Shown here: positions 1-9,342 of the stretch, in pieces | Layout: every line of letters begins with the position of its first letter | Numbering within the stretch: the stretch's first letter is position 1 | NCBI GenBank assembly: GCA_965242905.1 | Contig: CBDETM010000002.1 | Coordinates: forward strand, 620,001 to 684,000 | Direction of reading: 5' to 3' | DNA from: Bin5 sp965242905 | GTDB taxonomy: Bacteria > Chloroflexota > Anaerolineae > Caldilineales > Caldilineaceae | DNA length: 64,000 nucleotides | The notes under the pieces: model-generated | Told to the model about the DNA's origin: nothing | The model's input: the letters and a program-made list of their open reading frames with translations, nothing else | The model's database searches: none | Position numbers and translations under genes: made by a program

Positions 1-800
1 AAGCGGACGGCGTCACCGAGCTGGAGGGATGCGGCGCGCTCTTTGGCTTGGGGGTAGCGATGATCCCAGGCGCCGGCGATGACGAGTGGGGGGGCATGGT
101 GCGAGGCAATCCGGGCGTAGGCGTCGACGAGGGCGGGCAGGTTTTTGTGGGGCTTGTTTATGCCGAGATAGAGAAGGAGCTGGTCGGGAAGGTGGTACTT
201 TTGGCGTACGCGGCCGACTTCGCTGGCTGGCTGAGGTCGGTAGCGGGCGGAGGCGGCAAGTGGTGTGACGCTGACTTGGGAGGCAGGGAAGCTAAAGTGT
301 TTCAACAGATCGCTGCGGGCGGCGTTGGAGATGGCAGCGATGCGGTCTGCCGTGCGCAGAGCGAGAGTGGCGGCCAGTCGGAAGAAAAGTCTCGCTTTGG
401 CGGGGACGGTCTGCGGGAATTTGAGCGGGATGACGTCGTAGAAGGTCAGGAGGGTGGGTAGAGCCGTGCGGTAGGGCATGAGGTAGTATGGACTGTGGTA
501 GACCGCTGCGCCGCCGGACTTTAGTCGTTTTAGCAGGAACGGGATCTGCCACTGCTGCCGGATGTCGAATGGCGATACGGGCGCGGATACCTTTGTGCCG
601 GGCAGTTTGGCGGCACGCTCCAACTCCGGGACGGAGGCTGACGTATCTTGAAGCGCGGAGGGTGGCTGGTTGTCAAGAATGGTCAGGCTTTCGCCGGCGC
701 TGAGCAGGGGCGTCAGGGCCGATGCGAGGTTGCTGACGTAGCGTCCGATGCCGGGGAAGTGGGGTACTGCGGTGCGAGCATCGAGAATGTAATGGCTCAT
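1..800 (-). CDS. Family 4 glycosyltransferase, 3' end cut off by window edge
   Basis: Reading the minus strand from the ATG at 800 gives an open frame to the window edge (266 codons), so the C-terminus is missing. The N-terminus (LDARTAVPHFPGIGRYV) has the glycine-rich acceptor-side loop of GT-B enzymes. A YHSPYYLMPY segment follows, and near residue 210 comes YLGINKPHKNL, the start of the nucleotide-sugar-binding Rossmann fold. The E-x7-E donor motif would lie beyond the edge. The protein probably transfers a sugar to a cell-surface polysaccharide intermediate on the cytoplasmic face. It is last in a run of co-directional glycosyltransferases, 63 bases after the previous one. The sugar cannot be predicted. 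Confidence 0.85.
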   Translation of the reverse strand, partial: MSHYILDARTAVPHFPGIGRYVSNLASALTPLLSAGESLTILDNQPPSALQDTSASVPELERAAKLPGTKVSAPVSPFDIRQQWQIPFLLKRLKSGGAAVYHSPYYLMPYRTALPTLLTFYDVIPLKFPQTVPAKARLFFRLAATLALRTADRIAAISNAARSDLLKHFSFPASQVSVTPLAASARYRPQPASEVGRVRQKYHLPDQLLLYLGINKPHKNLPALVDAYARIASHHAPPLVIAGAWDHRYPQAKERAASLQLGDAVR

Positions 801-863
801 TGGACGGCGGGGACAGGATGACCAGGAAAAATGGAAGGAGGGACAGACAGTCGCAACTGCCTC

Positions 864-1988
864 TCAGCTCTCTCTTAGCGCTTCCTCATAGAAGGCGATA
901 GTAGCGTTGATCATCTCCTGGAGAGAGAATTCGCTTTTGACACGCCTGCGTCCTTCGACTCCCATCTTAGCTCGCAGCGCCGGACTCGCGAGCAGTCTGT
1001 TGATAGCCACGGCCAGCGCACGCGGGTCGTTGGGCGGGACAACCAGCCCCGTTGCACCGTTGCGATTGACGTAGGATGTGCCGGTTCCCAGCTCCGTGCA
1101 GACTACGGGCAGGCCACAGGCCATCGCCTCAAGCTGCACGATTCCCAGTGCCTCGGCGCGGTTGGTGGAGGGTAGAATGAACAGCTCGGCGGCGTAACGG
1201 GCGGCGAGAGTATCCTCATCTGAAGCGTCACCAAGGAAGAATACTTTTTCGGTCAGATTTTGCTTATGGGCCAGTTTCTGCCACGCCTCCTGCATTGGAC
1301 CGGTCCCGATTATCAGCAGCCGGGCGCGGATGTCGTGCATGGCCCGGATGAGCACGTCAACGCCTTTGTAGTGGCGCAGGCGGCCGATGAAGAGCAGGAG
1401 AGGCAGGTCACCGTATTGGTTGCGCAGGTTTTGTGCTTCACCGCGAACCTGCGCGGTTTCCTCGAAGCGTTCAGGTTCGATGCCATAGTGGATGACGCGG
1501 CACTTGTGGCGCACGTCCTGTAAGAAGGGGGAAGACTCTATGTAGGCAGGGCTGGAGGCGGCGATCAGTGCGGCACGTTGCAGGACCCTTTTGAGGAACG
1601 GCGCATAGAGTTTTCCCGTTCTTCTTTGGCGAACGATGTCGCTGTGGTAGCTGATCACGGTTGGTTTTGTGCGTCCCAGCATGAGTTGGGCGAGTTCGGC
1701 AAGCGGGTAGGGCGCGTGGAGGTGGACGAAGTCGACGGTCGCCATCTGGCGGCGCAGCTCCACGAGAAAGGGCAGGCTGATGGGCGTGGACAGGATTGTG
1801 GATTGGCGTCCCGTCTTTGTTACGGGGACACCGTCGATGGTTTGGCGCTGGGTAGCCGGCCCGGTATTGGTGACGAGGACGCTGGCGTCTACGCCCTCCG
1901 CCAGCAGGCCGCGTGCCAGCAGGCGAATGTGGTTCTCGATGCCGCCGACGACGGGGTGGTATTCCTTGTACAGTAGGAGTACTCTCAT
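864..1988 (-). CDS. Family 4 glycosyltransferase
   Basis: The product is 374 residues, normal for a GT4 enzyme. Residues 13-28 carry the GGIENHI loop typical of the N-terminal GT-B domain. GRLRHYKG at 203-209 is the conserved donor-domain entry, and E280-x7-E288 (in EALGIVQLE) is the GT4 phosphate/sugar-binding pair. It is a cytoplasmic enzyme that adds one sugar to a lipid-linked glycan. Its ATG lies 44 bases after the preceding glycosyltransferase stop, without a strong ribosome-binding site, and it appears co-transcribed with the cluster. Linkage and sugar are unknown. Confidence 0.9.
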   Translation of the reverse strand: MRVLLLYKEYHPVVGGIENHIRLLARGLLAEGVDASVLVTNTGPATQRQTIDGVPVTKTGRQSTILSTPISLPFLVELRRQMATVDFVHLHAPYPLAELAQLMLGRTKPTVISYHSDIVRQRRTGKLYAPFLKRVLQRAALIAASSPAYIESSPFLQDVRHKCRVIHYGIEPERFEETAQVRGEAQNLRNQYGDLPLLLFIGRLRHYKGVDVLIRAMHDIRARLLIIGTGPMQEAWQKLAHKQNLTEKVFFLGDASDEDTLAARYAAELFILPSTNRAEALGIVQLEAMACGLPVVCTELGTGTSYVNRNGATGLVVPPNDPRALAVAINRLLASPALRAKMGVEGRRRVKSEFSLQEMINATIAFYEEALRES

Positions 1989-2032
1989 GGGGCATTGCGC
2001 CAGTCGTTCGCGGCAGAGGGACTGGACATTTT

Positions 2033-3193
2033 CTACTCACTCCCGACCAGTTCCTGATAGAGCCCTTCGAGTTGGTCAACAGTGCGTTCGATTCGGAAGT
2101 GTTCCTGGACGCGAAGTCGACCTGCCCGACCCATGCTTCGGGACAGTGCGGGATCTCTCAGCAGTCGCGAGACGGATGCGGTCAGAGCGGCCGTGTCGCC
2201 GGGTTGGGCGAGGAGGCCGGTTTCTTCGTGCAAGACGATTTCCGGCAGAGCTCCGTGCCCGAAGGCGACGACCGGTTTGGCCATGGCCATGGCCTCGATG
2301 TTGACGAGGCCGAAGGGCTCGGGCGCGCCAGGATGGACGAACAGGTCCATTGCCGCAAGAGGCGGACGCACGTCGGCGAGCTGGCCTGTCCAATGCACGC
2401 GACCTTCGAGGCCGGGCTGGGAACGAAGTTCAAGCAGGCGAGCCTCGTAGTCGTCCTGGACGCCGAAAGGGTCGCCACCGACGATCAGGAAGTGACAGTC
2501 GGGTACGGCGGCAGTGAGCTGGGCTGCCATTTGCAGGAATGTGTCCTGCCCTTTCCAGGGTCGAGTTCTGCCGATCATGCCGACAATAGGAGCATCGAGG
2601 GGGAAGCCGGCCGCTTTGCAGATTTCAGCCCTGTTGTCAGCTGTGTATTGGGCCGGGTCGAAATGGGAAAGGTCGATTCCGTTGTGGAGGACTGACGCAC
2701 TTTTGGCGCGGGGCAGGTGCGCGGCGACTGCACGTGAATTGGTGACGACGCGGCCGGCCGTGCTGCAAAAGAGGTACTTGCCCAGACGGTCGGGCCATTT
2801 GGCGGCTGGTTCGGTCTCCGAAAGCCAGAAGTCGCGCATGTGCCAGACGAGGGGAACGGACGCGAGCCGGGCGGCCAAGGAGGCGTAGGCGGTGGCGCGT
2901 ATCGTATTACTGTGTATCAGTGCGGCGCCGATTTGGCGGGCCGTTTTTGAAATGCGCCGGGCCTGTTTCCACAGATCGAGCAGACTACGGGAGGAGCCGC
3001 GGAGCCGAGGCAGTGGCTGGAGGTGCACTGGAATACCTGCTGCCACCGCCTCTTCGGCAAGCTGACCGGGGGGCGCGATCAGATGAGGCTGCCATCGAGC
3101 GCGGTCCAGGAAGGACATGAGGAGGAGGAGGCTCTGTTCTGCTCCGCCGAGGGCATCTGCGTGGTCCACGAAGAGAATGGGGCGTGGTGTCAT
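2033..3193 (-). CDS. Family 4 glycosyltransferase
   Basis: A 386-residue GT-B enzyme. DHADALGGAEQSL at 10-22 is the N-terminal glycine loop, GRTRPWKG lies at 208-215, and E292-x7-E300 (EPFGLVNIE) is the GT4 donor motif. The ATG overlaps the stop of the upstream glycosyltransferase by four bases (ATGA), so the two are translationally coupled and probably act in the same glycan pathway. The fold and family are clear; acceptor and donor are not. Confidence 0.9.
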   Translation of the reverse strand: MTPRPILFVDHADALGGAEQSLLLLMSFLDRARWQPHLIAPPGQLAEEAVAAGIPVHLQPLPRLRGSSRSLLDLWKQARRISKTARQIGAALIHSNTIRATAYASLAARLASVPLVWHMRDFWLSETEPAAKWPDRLGKYLFCSTAGRVVTNSRAVAAHLPRAKSASVLHNGIDLSHFDPAQYTADNRAEICKAAGFPLDAPIVGMIGRTRPWKGQDTFLQMAAQLTAAVPDCHFLIVGGDPFGVQDDYEARLLELRSQPGLEGRVHWTGQLADVRPPLAAMDLFVHPGAPEPFGLVNIEAMAMAKPVVAFGHGALPEIVLHEETGLLAQPGDTAALTASVSRLLRDPALSRSMGRAGRLRVQEHFRIERTVDQLEGLYQELVGSE

Positions 3194-4335
3194 AGGGCGC
3201 GGTCAATTATGGACAGGAATTGGCGGCCGACACGATCCCAGTTCATTTCGCGCTCGACCCAGCGGCGGCCGGTGCGGCCCATTTTTTGTCTCATTTCGGC
3301 GTCATTAAGGAGTCGTAGAAGGGCCTCAGCCAACGCCGGAGGGTCATCGGGAGGAACGAGTAGGCCCGTTTCGTTCTCGAGTACGGCTTCGGCGGCGCCA
3401 CCGCTGCGGGCCGCGACTACGGGCAGACCGCTGGCGCTGGCTTCGAGGTAGACGAGAGGGAATCCTTCTCCCTGACGTGATTCAAGATCGACCTGCGCTG
3501 GCATCACAAAGATCGAGGCACGGCGATAGAGTTCGGGAAGGTTTGGGATTCCTTTAGACGATTCATCATGGGAGACATCTCCCAGGAAGCGGACCGCGTG
3601 TGCCACCTCCAGACTTCGGGCTAAGCGTGCCAAGCCACCAAGCTCCGGACCAGCGCCAGCGATCCAGTATTGTAGGTTTGGAAAAGTTTTCAGGAGGGTA
3701 GGAAGCGCGGCCATAACAACTCTGTGGCCTTTGCGCGGTACCAGTCGACTTACGGTCAGGAGAACAGGCGGATCCGAAAAAGGAGTCTCAGAAGGGGCAA
3801 AGGAATATGGATCTACACCAGGATTGACAATTTCCGGGGTGGGCAGACCGAAGTCCTTCAGTCGCATAGCGCTGTTCCGCGACACAGTAACCAAGGGACG
3901 AGCGCATGCTAGTAGGTGATTGAAGAACGGAGCATGCCAACGCAGCTGGGCAACTTCAAAGTCGCTGTAATGTGTCAGTACAACTAACCGTCCCCTCGAG
4001 AGAATCGCCGCCGGCAAAAGCATTCTGGGATGCGCATGGCCTACAACGGTGATTTGGGGGCGAAACGTTGCCAGTACTTTGGCGAAATGCCAAGGCATCG
4101 ATGAAGGCAAGGAGACAAGCGAAAAGGGCTCTTCTTGAAATAGAGTGGCGTCACCTTGGGGAACCGCCACGGTTAGACGATAGTGTCGGCCAACGCGTCG
4201 GCTCAGTTCCAAGAGATATCTTTGTACGCCTCCGGTACTCGGCGGAAAGTCCATTGTGAGCAGGGCGACTCTGGCGAGCTGTCCCTTAGGCGAATGGGAC
4301 TTGTCGAAGGTTTCGACAGGGTCAGCCCTAGGCAT
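3190..4335 (-). CDS. Family 4 glycosyltransferase
   Basis: The frame stays open upstream to 4518, but that part lies inside the preceding glycosyltransferase gene. I place the start at the ATG at 4335, which overlaps that gene by eight bases, giving 381 residues. MDFPPSTGGVQRY (28-40) is the GT-B acceptor loop, SRLVPRKGH near 197-204 opens the donor domain, and E290-x7-E298 (EGFPLVYLE) is the GT4 motif. It is sandwiched between two other glycosyltransferases with overlaps at both ends, a tight operon. Specificity cannot be read from the sequence. Confidence 0.88.
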   Translation of the reverse strand: MPRADPVETFDKSHSPKGQLARVALLTMDFPPSTGGVQRYLLELSRRVGRHYRLTVAVPQGDATLFQEEPFSLVSLPSSMPWHFAKVLATFRPQITVVGHAHPRMLLPAAILSRGRLVVLTHYSDFEVAQLRWHAPFFNHLLACARPLVTVSRNSAMRLKDFGLPTPEIVNPGVDPYSFAPSETPFSDPPVLLTVSRLVPRKGHRVVMAALPTLLKTFPNLQYWIAGAGPELGGLARLARSLEVAHAVRFLGDVSHDESSKGIPNLPELYRRASIFVMPAQVDLESRQGEGFPLVYLEASASGLPVVAARSGGAAEAVLENETGLLVPPDDPPALAEALLRLLNDAEMRQKMGRTGRRWVEREMNWDRVGRQFLSIIDRAL

Positions 4336-5395
4336 ACCGGACTGTCTCTTCGAATAGCGATTCATAGGCATCCACAACCCGTGTCTGATTGAAAACAGCG
4401 ACGCGCTCCAGTCCTTGCTGCGCCAACCGCTGCCGTCGGGGCGTGTCCTGCAAGAGGGACAAAAGCGCAGCTCCCAGCTCGGATGGTCGGGCCAAAACTC
4501 CCCATTTGCCGTCTTCAAGCAGTTCTCGTGCCCCGGTGTTAGGTGTGGCTACAACCGGCGTGCCACATGCCATGGCCTCAATATAGGGGATACCAAAGCC
4601 TTCATAGGTGCTGGGCAGGCAGAAAACCCAGGCGCGACGATATAGATCAGCAAGGGTCTGCTCGTCCGGGGTCGAAAAACAGACAACGCCTGGAGCTTGA
4701 ACCTCCCGCTCTGCCACAATCCAGAGTTCGGCGTCAGGCAGGGCTGGTCGTATCTGCGACTGAAAAGATTCCAACAGCATTTGGCCCCGCTTGCGACCGG
4801 CCAGAGTGCCTACGAAGAGTATTACGGGTTGGTGTGTGCGGAGGTTGTTGTTCAGATTGGATTCGGGGTGGAAAACCTGAAAATCAACAGAATTCGGAAT
4901 CACGCGATCGATGCCCCATGCGTATTTCCGAGTGCTGGCGCTTACAGCTACGACTCGGGTAGCCTTGGCAACTTCCCAATATTCGCGTGGCGAGATTGTC
5001 AAGTACCACAACCGTCTTTTCCAGGTAGTCGCATGTATTGCTTCAGCCAGAGCTGACCCGTGTAGTGTCCTCACGAGCGGAGGGTCGGGGCGACGGATCA
5101 TTGCGTTGTTGCCATGGGCATGAATGATGTCGAATTCGCTGAAGTCCTGTGCAGCATAGCGCCGTGCCAGCTGCCAGAGCCAAAACCATGTGAATAGAGG
5201 ATTCGCTGGAGATGCCGTAAGCACATTGTGCACTTGATAGCAGGCGTCAGGCGGCTGTTCGTCGGTAGAGAAGACGGTCACTTTGTGGTCGCGTTTGGTC
5301 AGTGCGTTAGCCAGCCTGTGTGCCACGTATGCGACGCCACCGGTTTTCACACGGTTTGACGAGGGCAGTTGGGAGGAAAGGACTGCGATCTTCAC
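4328..5395 (-). CDS. Family 4 glycosyltransferase (intact partner of the decayed copy at 8.1-8.4 kb)
   Basis: A 355-residue GT-B enzyme starting at GTG 5395, with AGGAGG 13 bases upstream. VKTGGVAYVAHRL (16-28) is the acceptor loop, GTLAGRKRG (197-204) starts the donor domain, and E265-x7-E273 (EGFGIPYIE) is the GT4 pair. Its first 80 codons, and the junction upstream of them, are clearly related to the decayed stretch at 8140-8436, so this gene belongs to a duplicated GT2-GT4 unit whose GT2 half has decayed here. It overlaps the next glycosyltransferase by eight bases. Confidence 0.9.
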   Translation of the reverse strand: MKIAVLSSQLPSSNRVKTGGVAYVAHRLANALTKRDHKVTVFSTDEQPPDACYQVHNVLTASPANPLFTWFWLWQLARRYAAQDFSEFDIIHAHGNNAMIRRPDPPLVRTLHGSALAEAIHATTWKRRLWYLTISPREYWEVAKATRVVAVSASTRKYAWGIDRVIPNSVDFQVFHPESNLNNNLRTHQPVILFVGTLAGRKRGQMLLESFQSQIRPALPDAELWIVAEREVQAPGVVCFSTPDEQTLADLYRRAWVFCLPSTYEGFGIPYIEAMACGTPVVATPNTGARELLEDGKWGVLARPSELGAALLSLLQDTPRRQRLAQQGLERVAVFNQTRVVDAYESLFEETVRYA

Positions 5396-5905
5396 AGTTG
5401 GTCGATTGCCTCCTTCCTTACGGGCCGGTCAGTTTTCACCGCTACAAGTCCTACCAAAAAAGGGGATAACACATTGAGGATGTCCACATCATGGCCTTCT
5501 CCAGAAATTCTCAGCCTGCATTCTCTGTCAGAAGCCAGGATAGAACAGGAGGACGAAAGTTCTTGACGAAGAAGCAGGCCTTGTAGCGGCGCGGCCTTAG
5601 GCAACTTCAGCCTCGGTCGAGGAGTCAGGTGACAAGGGTAAATTCACTCCGAGATCAGGATTCACGCCTGAATGGTCAAGATCGCAGGCGATCATGTTTC
5701 CAATACGTAAAACTGGCGGAAAGAACTTACTTCTCCGTTTAGGACAAACCAACCTTTTCCCTGTAAGGAGAGCCCACCTGAGAGGCATTTATTCCAGCGA
5801 CAATTGTGATTCCTATTCTCAGGATGGAGGCGGACACTTACTGAAGATCATTGTTCCAAGAGTCAAGCATTAGCCAATTTGTGACTATCTGACAGGGGCG
5901 GGGTT
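5396..5905 (-). pseudogene. Decayed family 2 glycosyltransferase, C-terminal half
   Basis: Minus-strand translation in shifting frames matches the intact GT2 at 8437-9339 in order. RPCQIVTNWLMLDSWN (near 5900) matches RPCVIARNGRMFDYWE. RIGNMIACD (near 5710) matches the segment ending RKGYKIAYD. ACFFVKNF and LSWLLTENAG (near 5560) match AYFFAKNF and LPWFLKRELG. In-frame stops and frameshifts break the reading frame, so it cannot make the enzyme. The match continues into the start of the following GT4 gene, where both loci share AACTGTGAAGAT. Upstream of 5905 any further match fades, and I see nothing identifiable in 5906-6185. Confidence 0.75.
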
Positions 5906-6185
5906 CCCCTGAAGGCGCCTGCAGTCTCACTTTGTTCCGGCTGGCCTGCTCTTACGATGAAGAACCAGTGACGGCCTATTCGCGGTGGAGTCTGGAAGGG
6001 TGGCCAAGTTCTCAAATTGACCGCACTGTCGCATTTTGTGTTGATTGATAGCTCAGACAACTGACCAGTAATGGTTTCCTGTTGTAAAGCCTGTGCTCAG
6101 GAGCCAACTGGTTACATTGTTGCCAAGAAAACTAACTTCTGTTCAGTCACCTGAATGTTTCTCCTTTCAACAGAGGAGGTATTTG

Positions 6186-7817
6186 TCACCTGGCTGAAAC
6201 CCTATAGATAGTTCCATCCGTCAGTTCCGCCACAACTGAAAGCTCTACTACTTGCTCCAACTCTGCAGTCTCAAATTGATAAACTCTTATGGTGTCGTGG
6301 AACCATACAAGATAGGCCGGTTGCGGACCAGGCCAGGTGCCGACAATGGAAGAAACTGGCCTTCTGGGCTCGCTGGAAGCGTAACCTGTAGCCGCGGGTG
6401 AAAAAGATACAGAGGCGCCGGAGAGAATGTAGATGGCATCCGGGTAGTTGCTGTAGAGCGGAGAATCGTCATCGTTAGAAAGTATCTCTTCTCGCAAGTA
6501 GCTGACCGTTTCACTTGTTCTCCAGCTGATATGGCTGAATCCAAGGCCAGTCCGCATTTGCTCCGCGGCTGTGTGTGCTACTTGCAATGACGGAATCGCC
6601 AACCACAAGTACAGAATGACGTAAGTCAGTTGCCGCACTTTCAAGATCCCGGTATAGCCGAATAATCGAATCGAGAACTCTGCTGCCGTTCCGGCCAATC
6701 TCTGTTCAACAATGAAGAGAACGATGAGAACAAATGGCACGTAAACTGGAGACATTAGCCTGTGGTTGATTCCATCGTGTGCAGTGAATGTGGAAACGAG
6801 GACCAGTAGAGTTAAGTAGATTCCAGTGAAGAGAAGCTCAGGACCGATCCGGCGGAAGGCAGGTCTCAGCACCTGGCGAAAGTTTCCTGGTGACCAAGGC
6901 AAGCCAAGTAAGAATCCAGCAATCGAACCCAAAACAAAGTGCGCCTTGGTAGACTCAAGATTGTCTGCGAGATAGTCCAAAGGTAGAATCCAGCTCAAGA
7001 CTCTGACCAGTGGAAAGTAAAGATTATGGTGGAGTGGAAAAGTCGACGGATCGCGGTGGCCCAGTAACGTGTTGGCCAAGACGAAGTTTCTAGCTGCCCA
7101 TGCCCCCAACGGAACCGCCGAAATTACACAGTACACGATAAGGTGGGTCAACTTAGAGTGCAGTGGACCTTTGTGAAGATAGAGTATGGCCACTACCCCC
7201 GTCACGGCGCAAAAGGTGCCAGTGTAGCGCGTCATTGTTGCAAGGCTGGTGATTACTGAAAGGAGAAGTAAAAGCTTGACTGACCTCTCAATCAGGTAGC
7301 TTTCTAGAAGAAGTAGGAAGACTAGAGTCCAGAATATGAAGAGCAGTTCAGTAAGGGCGAAAGTGGAGAGGCGGAAAAGGACCGGGGACAGCGAAACGGC
7401 CAGCATACCAAAGATGACAGTTGACGGCCTGATCAGGCGGCGCCGAAACAGAAGGCCAGAGAGGTAAACAATAAGTCCGAATAGTCCGGCGTTCAGGTAA
7501 CGAACACCTACTGTGGGGTCGAGCCCTAATTGCCGTTCTATCAGTGAGAGGACTACTGGGAATAATGGTGCTTGGAGAAGCAGGGGAGAGGAATCATACA
7601 AAGTCAAGCCATTACCGGCGGACATATTTCGTGCAGCCGCAATGTATCTCACTGAATCGGGAGCGATGGCGATGCCGTTGGTCGCGGTGGCAACCAAGGA
7701 AGTTAAGGCAACTGACAGAGCCAGCACAACCGAAAGGATCCCGACCCCTGTTGGTCTGGTGGCGCCTAGCCTAGCAATCCAAAAAGTGGTGATTCTGACG
7801 AAAACCGGGTGATGCAA
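6186..7817 (-). CDS. Polytopic GT-C-type glycosyltransferase or related membrane protein
   Basis: A hydrophobic protein of about 543 residues with roughly ten membrane segments. A first outside loop carries an acidic residue (IAPDSVRYIAAARNM), the position of the catalytic Asp in GT-C enzymes such as the PMT/ArnT family. A soluble C-terminal tail of about 120 residues follows the last helix. Known relatives transfer sugar from a polyprenyl-phosphate donor on the outer membrane face. No ATG lies near the N-terminus; I chose TTG 7817 because AGGAG sits seven bases upstream, with TTG 7856 as the alternative. The gene is AT-richer than its neighbours, which suggests separate ancestry. The exact family is uncertain. 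Confidence 0.65.
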   Translation of the reverse strand: MHHPVFVRITTFWIARLGATRPTGVGILSVVLALSVALTSLVATATNGIAIAPDSVRYIAAARNMSAGNGLTLYDSSPLLLQAPLFPVVLSLIERQLGLDPTVGVRYLNAGLFGLIVYLSGLLFRRRLIRPSTVIFGMLAVSLSPVLFRLSTFALTELLFIFWTLVFLLLLESYLIERSVKLLLLLSVITSLATMTRYTGTFCAVTGVVAILYLHKGPLHSKLTHLIVYCVISAVPLGAWAARNFVLANTLLGHRDPSTFPLHHNLYFPLVRVLSWILPLDYLADNLESTKAHFVLGSIAGFLLGLPWSPGNFRQVLRPAFRRIGPELLFTGIYLTLLVLVSTFTAHDGINHRLMSPVYVPFVLIVLFIVEQRLAGTAAEFSIRLFGYTGILKVRQLTYVILYLWLAIPSLQVAHTAAEQMRTGLGFSHISWRTSETVSYLREEILSNDDDSPLYSNYPDAIYILSGASVSFSPAATGYASSEPRRPVSSIVGTWPGPQPAYLVWFHDTIRVYQFETAELEQVVELSVVAELTDGTIYRVSAR

Positions 7818-8139
7818 GTTATAACTCCTGCTCCACTGGTACAATTTGACTCTCAACTCGCCTCGCTTTCAACAGTATCTTCATTTTAGAGGCCTTAAGA
7901 CTTATCTGTTGCATTGTTCCGTCTCCGGTCAAGGGTTCAGTTCTTTTGAGGACTTAAGCACCCTCCATAAAGATCTTGGGCATCTCCTCTAAAAGTCTGT
8001 TTCCGTTGTGGGTCCAGTGTTCAACGTAGTGGGCTCACAGGACGTAGCGGCGACAAACTTACTGTATTGGCATTTGAAGGCGTCCTACGGAATCGACTAG
8101 GCGGTACAGGCCAACTCTACTGAGGACTGTGTCAGGTGT

Positions 8140-8426
8140 CATTCTGGCACTATTTCTGCTCATTTCCCTGCCTGAGGAATTCTGACAAGCCTTGCCCTAG
8201 GCAACTGCCAGTGTCAAACGCGTGGGAGCAGGAGTTCAAACAAGCGCAATCCAAGCTCTGTAGACGGGTGACAGCAGGCAATGGGCAGTCTTGCATCAGC
8301 TGTGACCCAAAGAAAATAACCCTCATTGGGCCGGGGCACCCTCTTGCCCGTATTCTCAGCAGGCTGCCCCTCGGTCCTTACACAATCTGTCGAAGGCAGG
8401 CGAGAGGACGGTACCTCCATCTTCAC
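8140..8426 (-). pseudogene. Decayed 5' fragment of a family 4 glycosyltransferase
   Basis: Starting at GTG 8426, ten bases after the GT2 stop, the minus strand reads MKMEVPSSRLPSTDCVRTEG. This matches the start of the intact GT4 at 4328-5395 (MKIAVLSSQLPSSNRVKTGG). Further on, TADARLPIACC aligns with STDEQPPDACY, and the DNA ACTGGCAGTTGCC near 8194-8207 aligns with CTCTGGCAGCTGGC in the intact gene. The frame then ends and no donor-domain motif remains, so only about the first quarter of the gene survives. I see nothing identifiable in 7857-8139. Confidence 0.7.
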
Positions 8427-8436
8427 AGTTCGCCTA

Positions 8437-9339
8437 CTACATTCGTCTGCGCAGGCCGGCCCAGTATCCCCGCCAAAGGCCGCGAAGCGAGGGGAAAGTC
8501 CGTTTCGGATGTTGCTGCAAAATGGCCTGTTTTACCAAAATCCAACCAAGTTCCCTTTTTAAGAACCAAGGTAGGTATCGTTGCTGGAAATTCTTGGCGA
8601 AGAAGTAAGCGTTGTTTTGGTGACGTTCTGAATAGTAGCGGCCCTCATCTGTGGCTTTACTGATATGGGCGCCCCCGTGTTGGTGACCAAGATGTACTAC
8701 TGCTGCCTCGGGGTCATAGGCGATCTTATAACCTTTGCGCAATATGCGCAGCGAGATATCAGTCTCTTCTCCATTAGAACGGCCTATGTAAGCATCGTCG
8801 AAAAGGCCCACTTCGAATACAATCTTACGTGGTATGGACATGTTCCCGCCCCTCAGGCTGTCAGTGGTTCCCTTGGGGACATCATGTTCCCAATAATCGA
8901 ACATACGCCCATTACGGGCTATCACACAAGGTCTCGGTTGCGAGGGCTTCTTTTTTCGCTCCACATATATGCCACCTGTGGCCGCGCCCACGCCCGGCTC
9001 CATTAAATTGCGTAAATGCAGTTCGATCAGGTCTACCGGCGGGATTATGTCGTCGTCGCAATAGAGGAGGTAGTCGCCTCGGGCCATCTTCGCGCCAACA
9101 TTGCGAGCGTTTGGAAGGTTGACCCTTGATACATATTGCCAGCGAAATCTTTTGGGATACTTAGTTTTGCATTCCCGAATATAGCTCTCGGTGTCCGCTT
9201 CGTGCATAGGGGTCTGATCTATAACCAAGAGCTCAAATTCGGGATAGGATAGAGAAAGTAGGTGCTCGATTGTATCACACAGGACTTTTTCGCGTTGATA
9301 GGTGGCAACGATAACTGACCAAAAAGGGCATTCAGGCAT
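8437..9339 (-). CDS. Family 2 glycosyltransferase (GT-A fold)
   Basis: A 300-residue enzyme. SVIVATYQRE at 8-17 is the GT2 nucleotide-binding strand. The metal-binding acidic triplet is D95-D96-D97 (YCDDDIIP), and GEETDISLR near 195 supplies the acidic catalytic-base region typical of family 2. It is a cytoplasmic enzyme using a nucleotide sugar, and probably acts early in repeat-unit assembly because it follows the flippase gene after only three bases. A decayed relative lies at 5396-5905. Its own downstream neighbour is the GT4 remnant, so the two loci are halves of one duplicated unit. Confidence 0.9.
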   Translation of the reverse strand: MPECPFWSVIVATYQREKVLCDTIEHLLSLSYPEFELLVIDQTPMHEADTESYIRECKTKYPKRFRWQYVSRVNLPNARNVGAKMARGDYLLYCDDDIIPPVDLIELHLRNLMEPGVGAATGGIYVERKKKPSQPRPCVIARNGRMFDYWEHDVPKGTTDSLRGGNMSIPRKIVFEVGLFDDAYIGRSNGEETDISLRILRKGYKIAYDPEAAVVHLGHQHGGAHISKATDEGRYYSERHQNNAYFFAKNFQQRYLPWFLKRELGWILVKQAILQQHPKRTFPSLRGLWRGYWAGLRRRM

Positions 9340-9342
9340 TTT

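Noticed and set aside
5863..6060. Small minus-strand open frame before the membrane-protein gene region
   Set aside because: No family resemblance and no ribosome-binding site; it overlaps the 5' part of the GT2 remnant.
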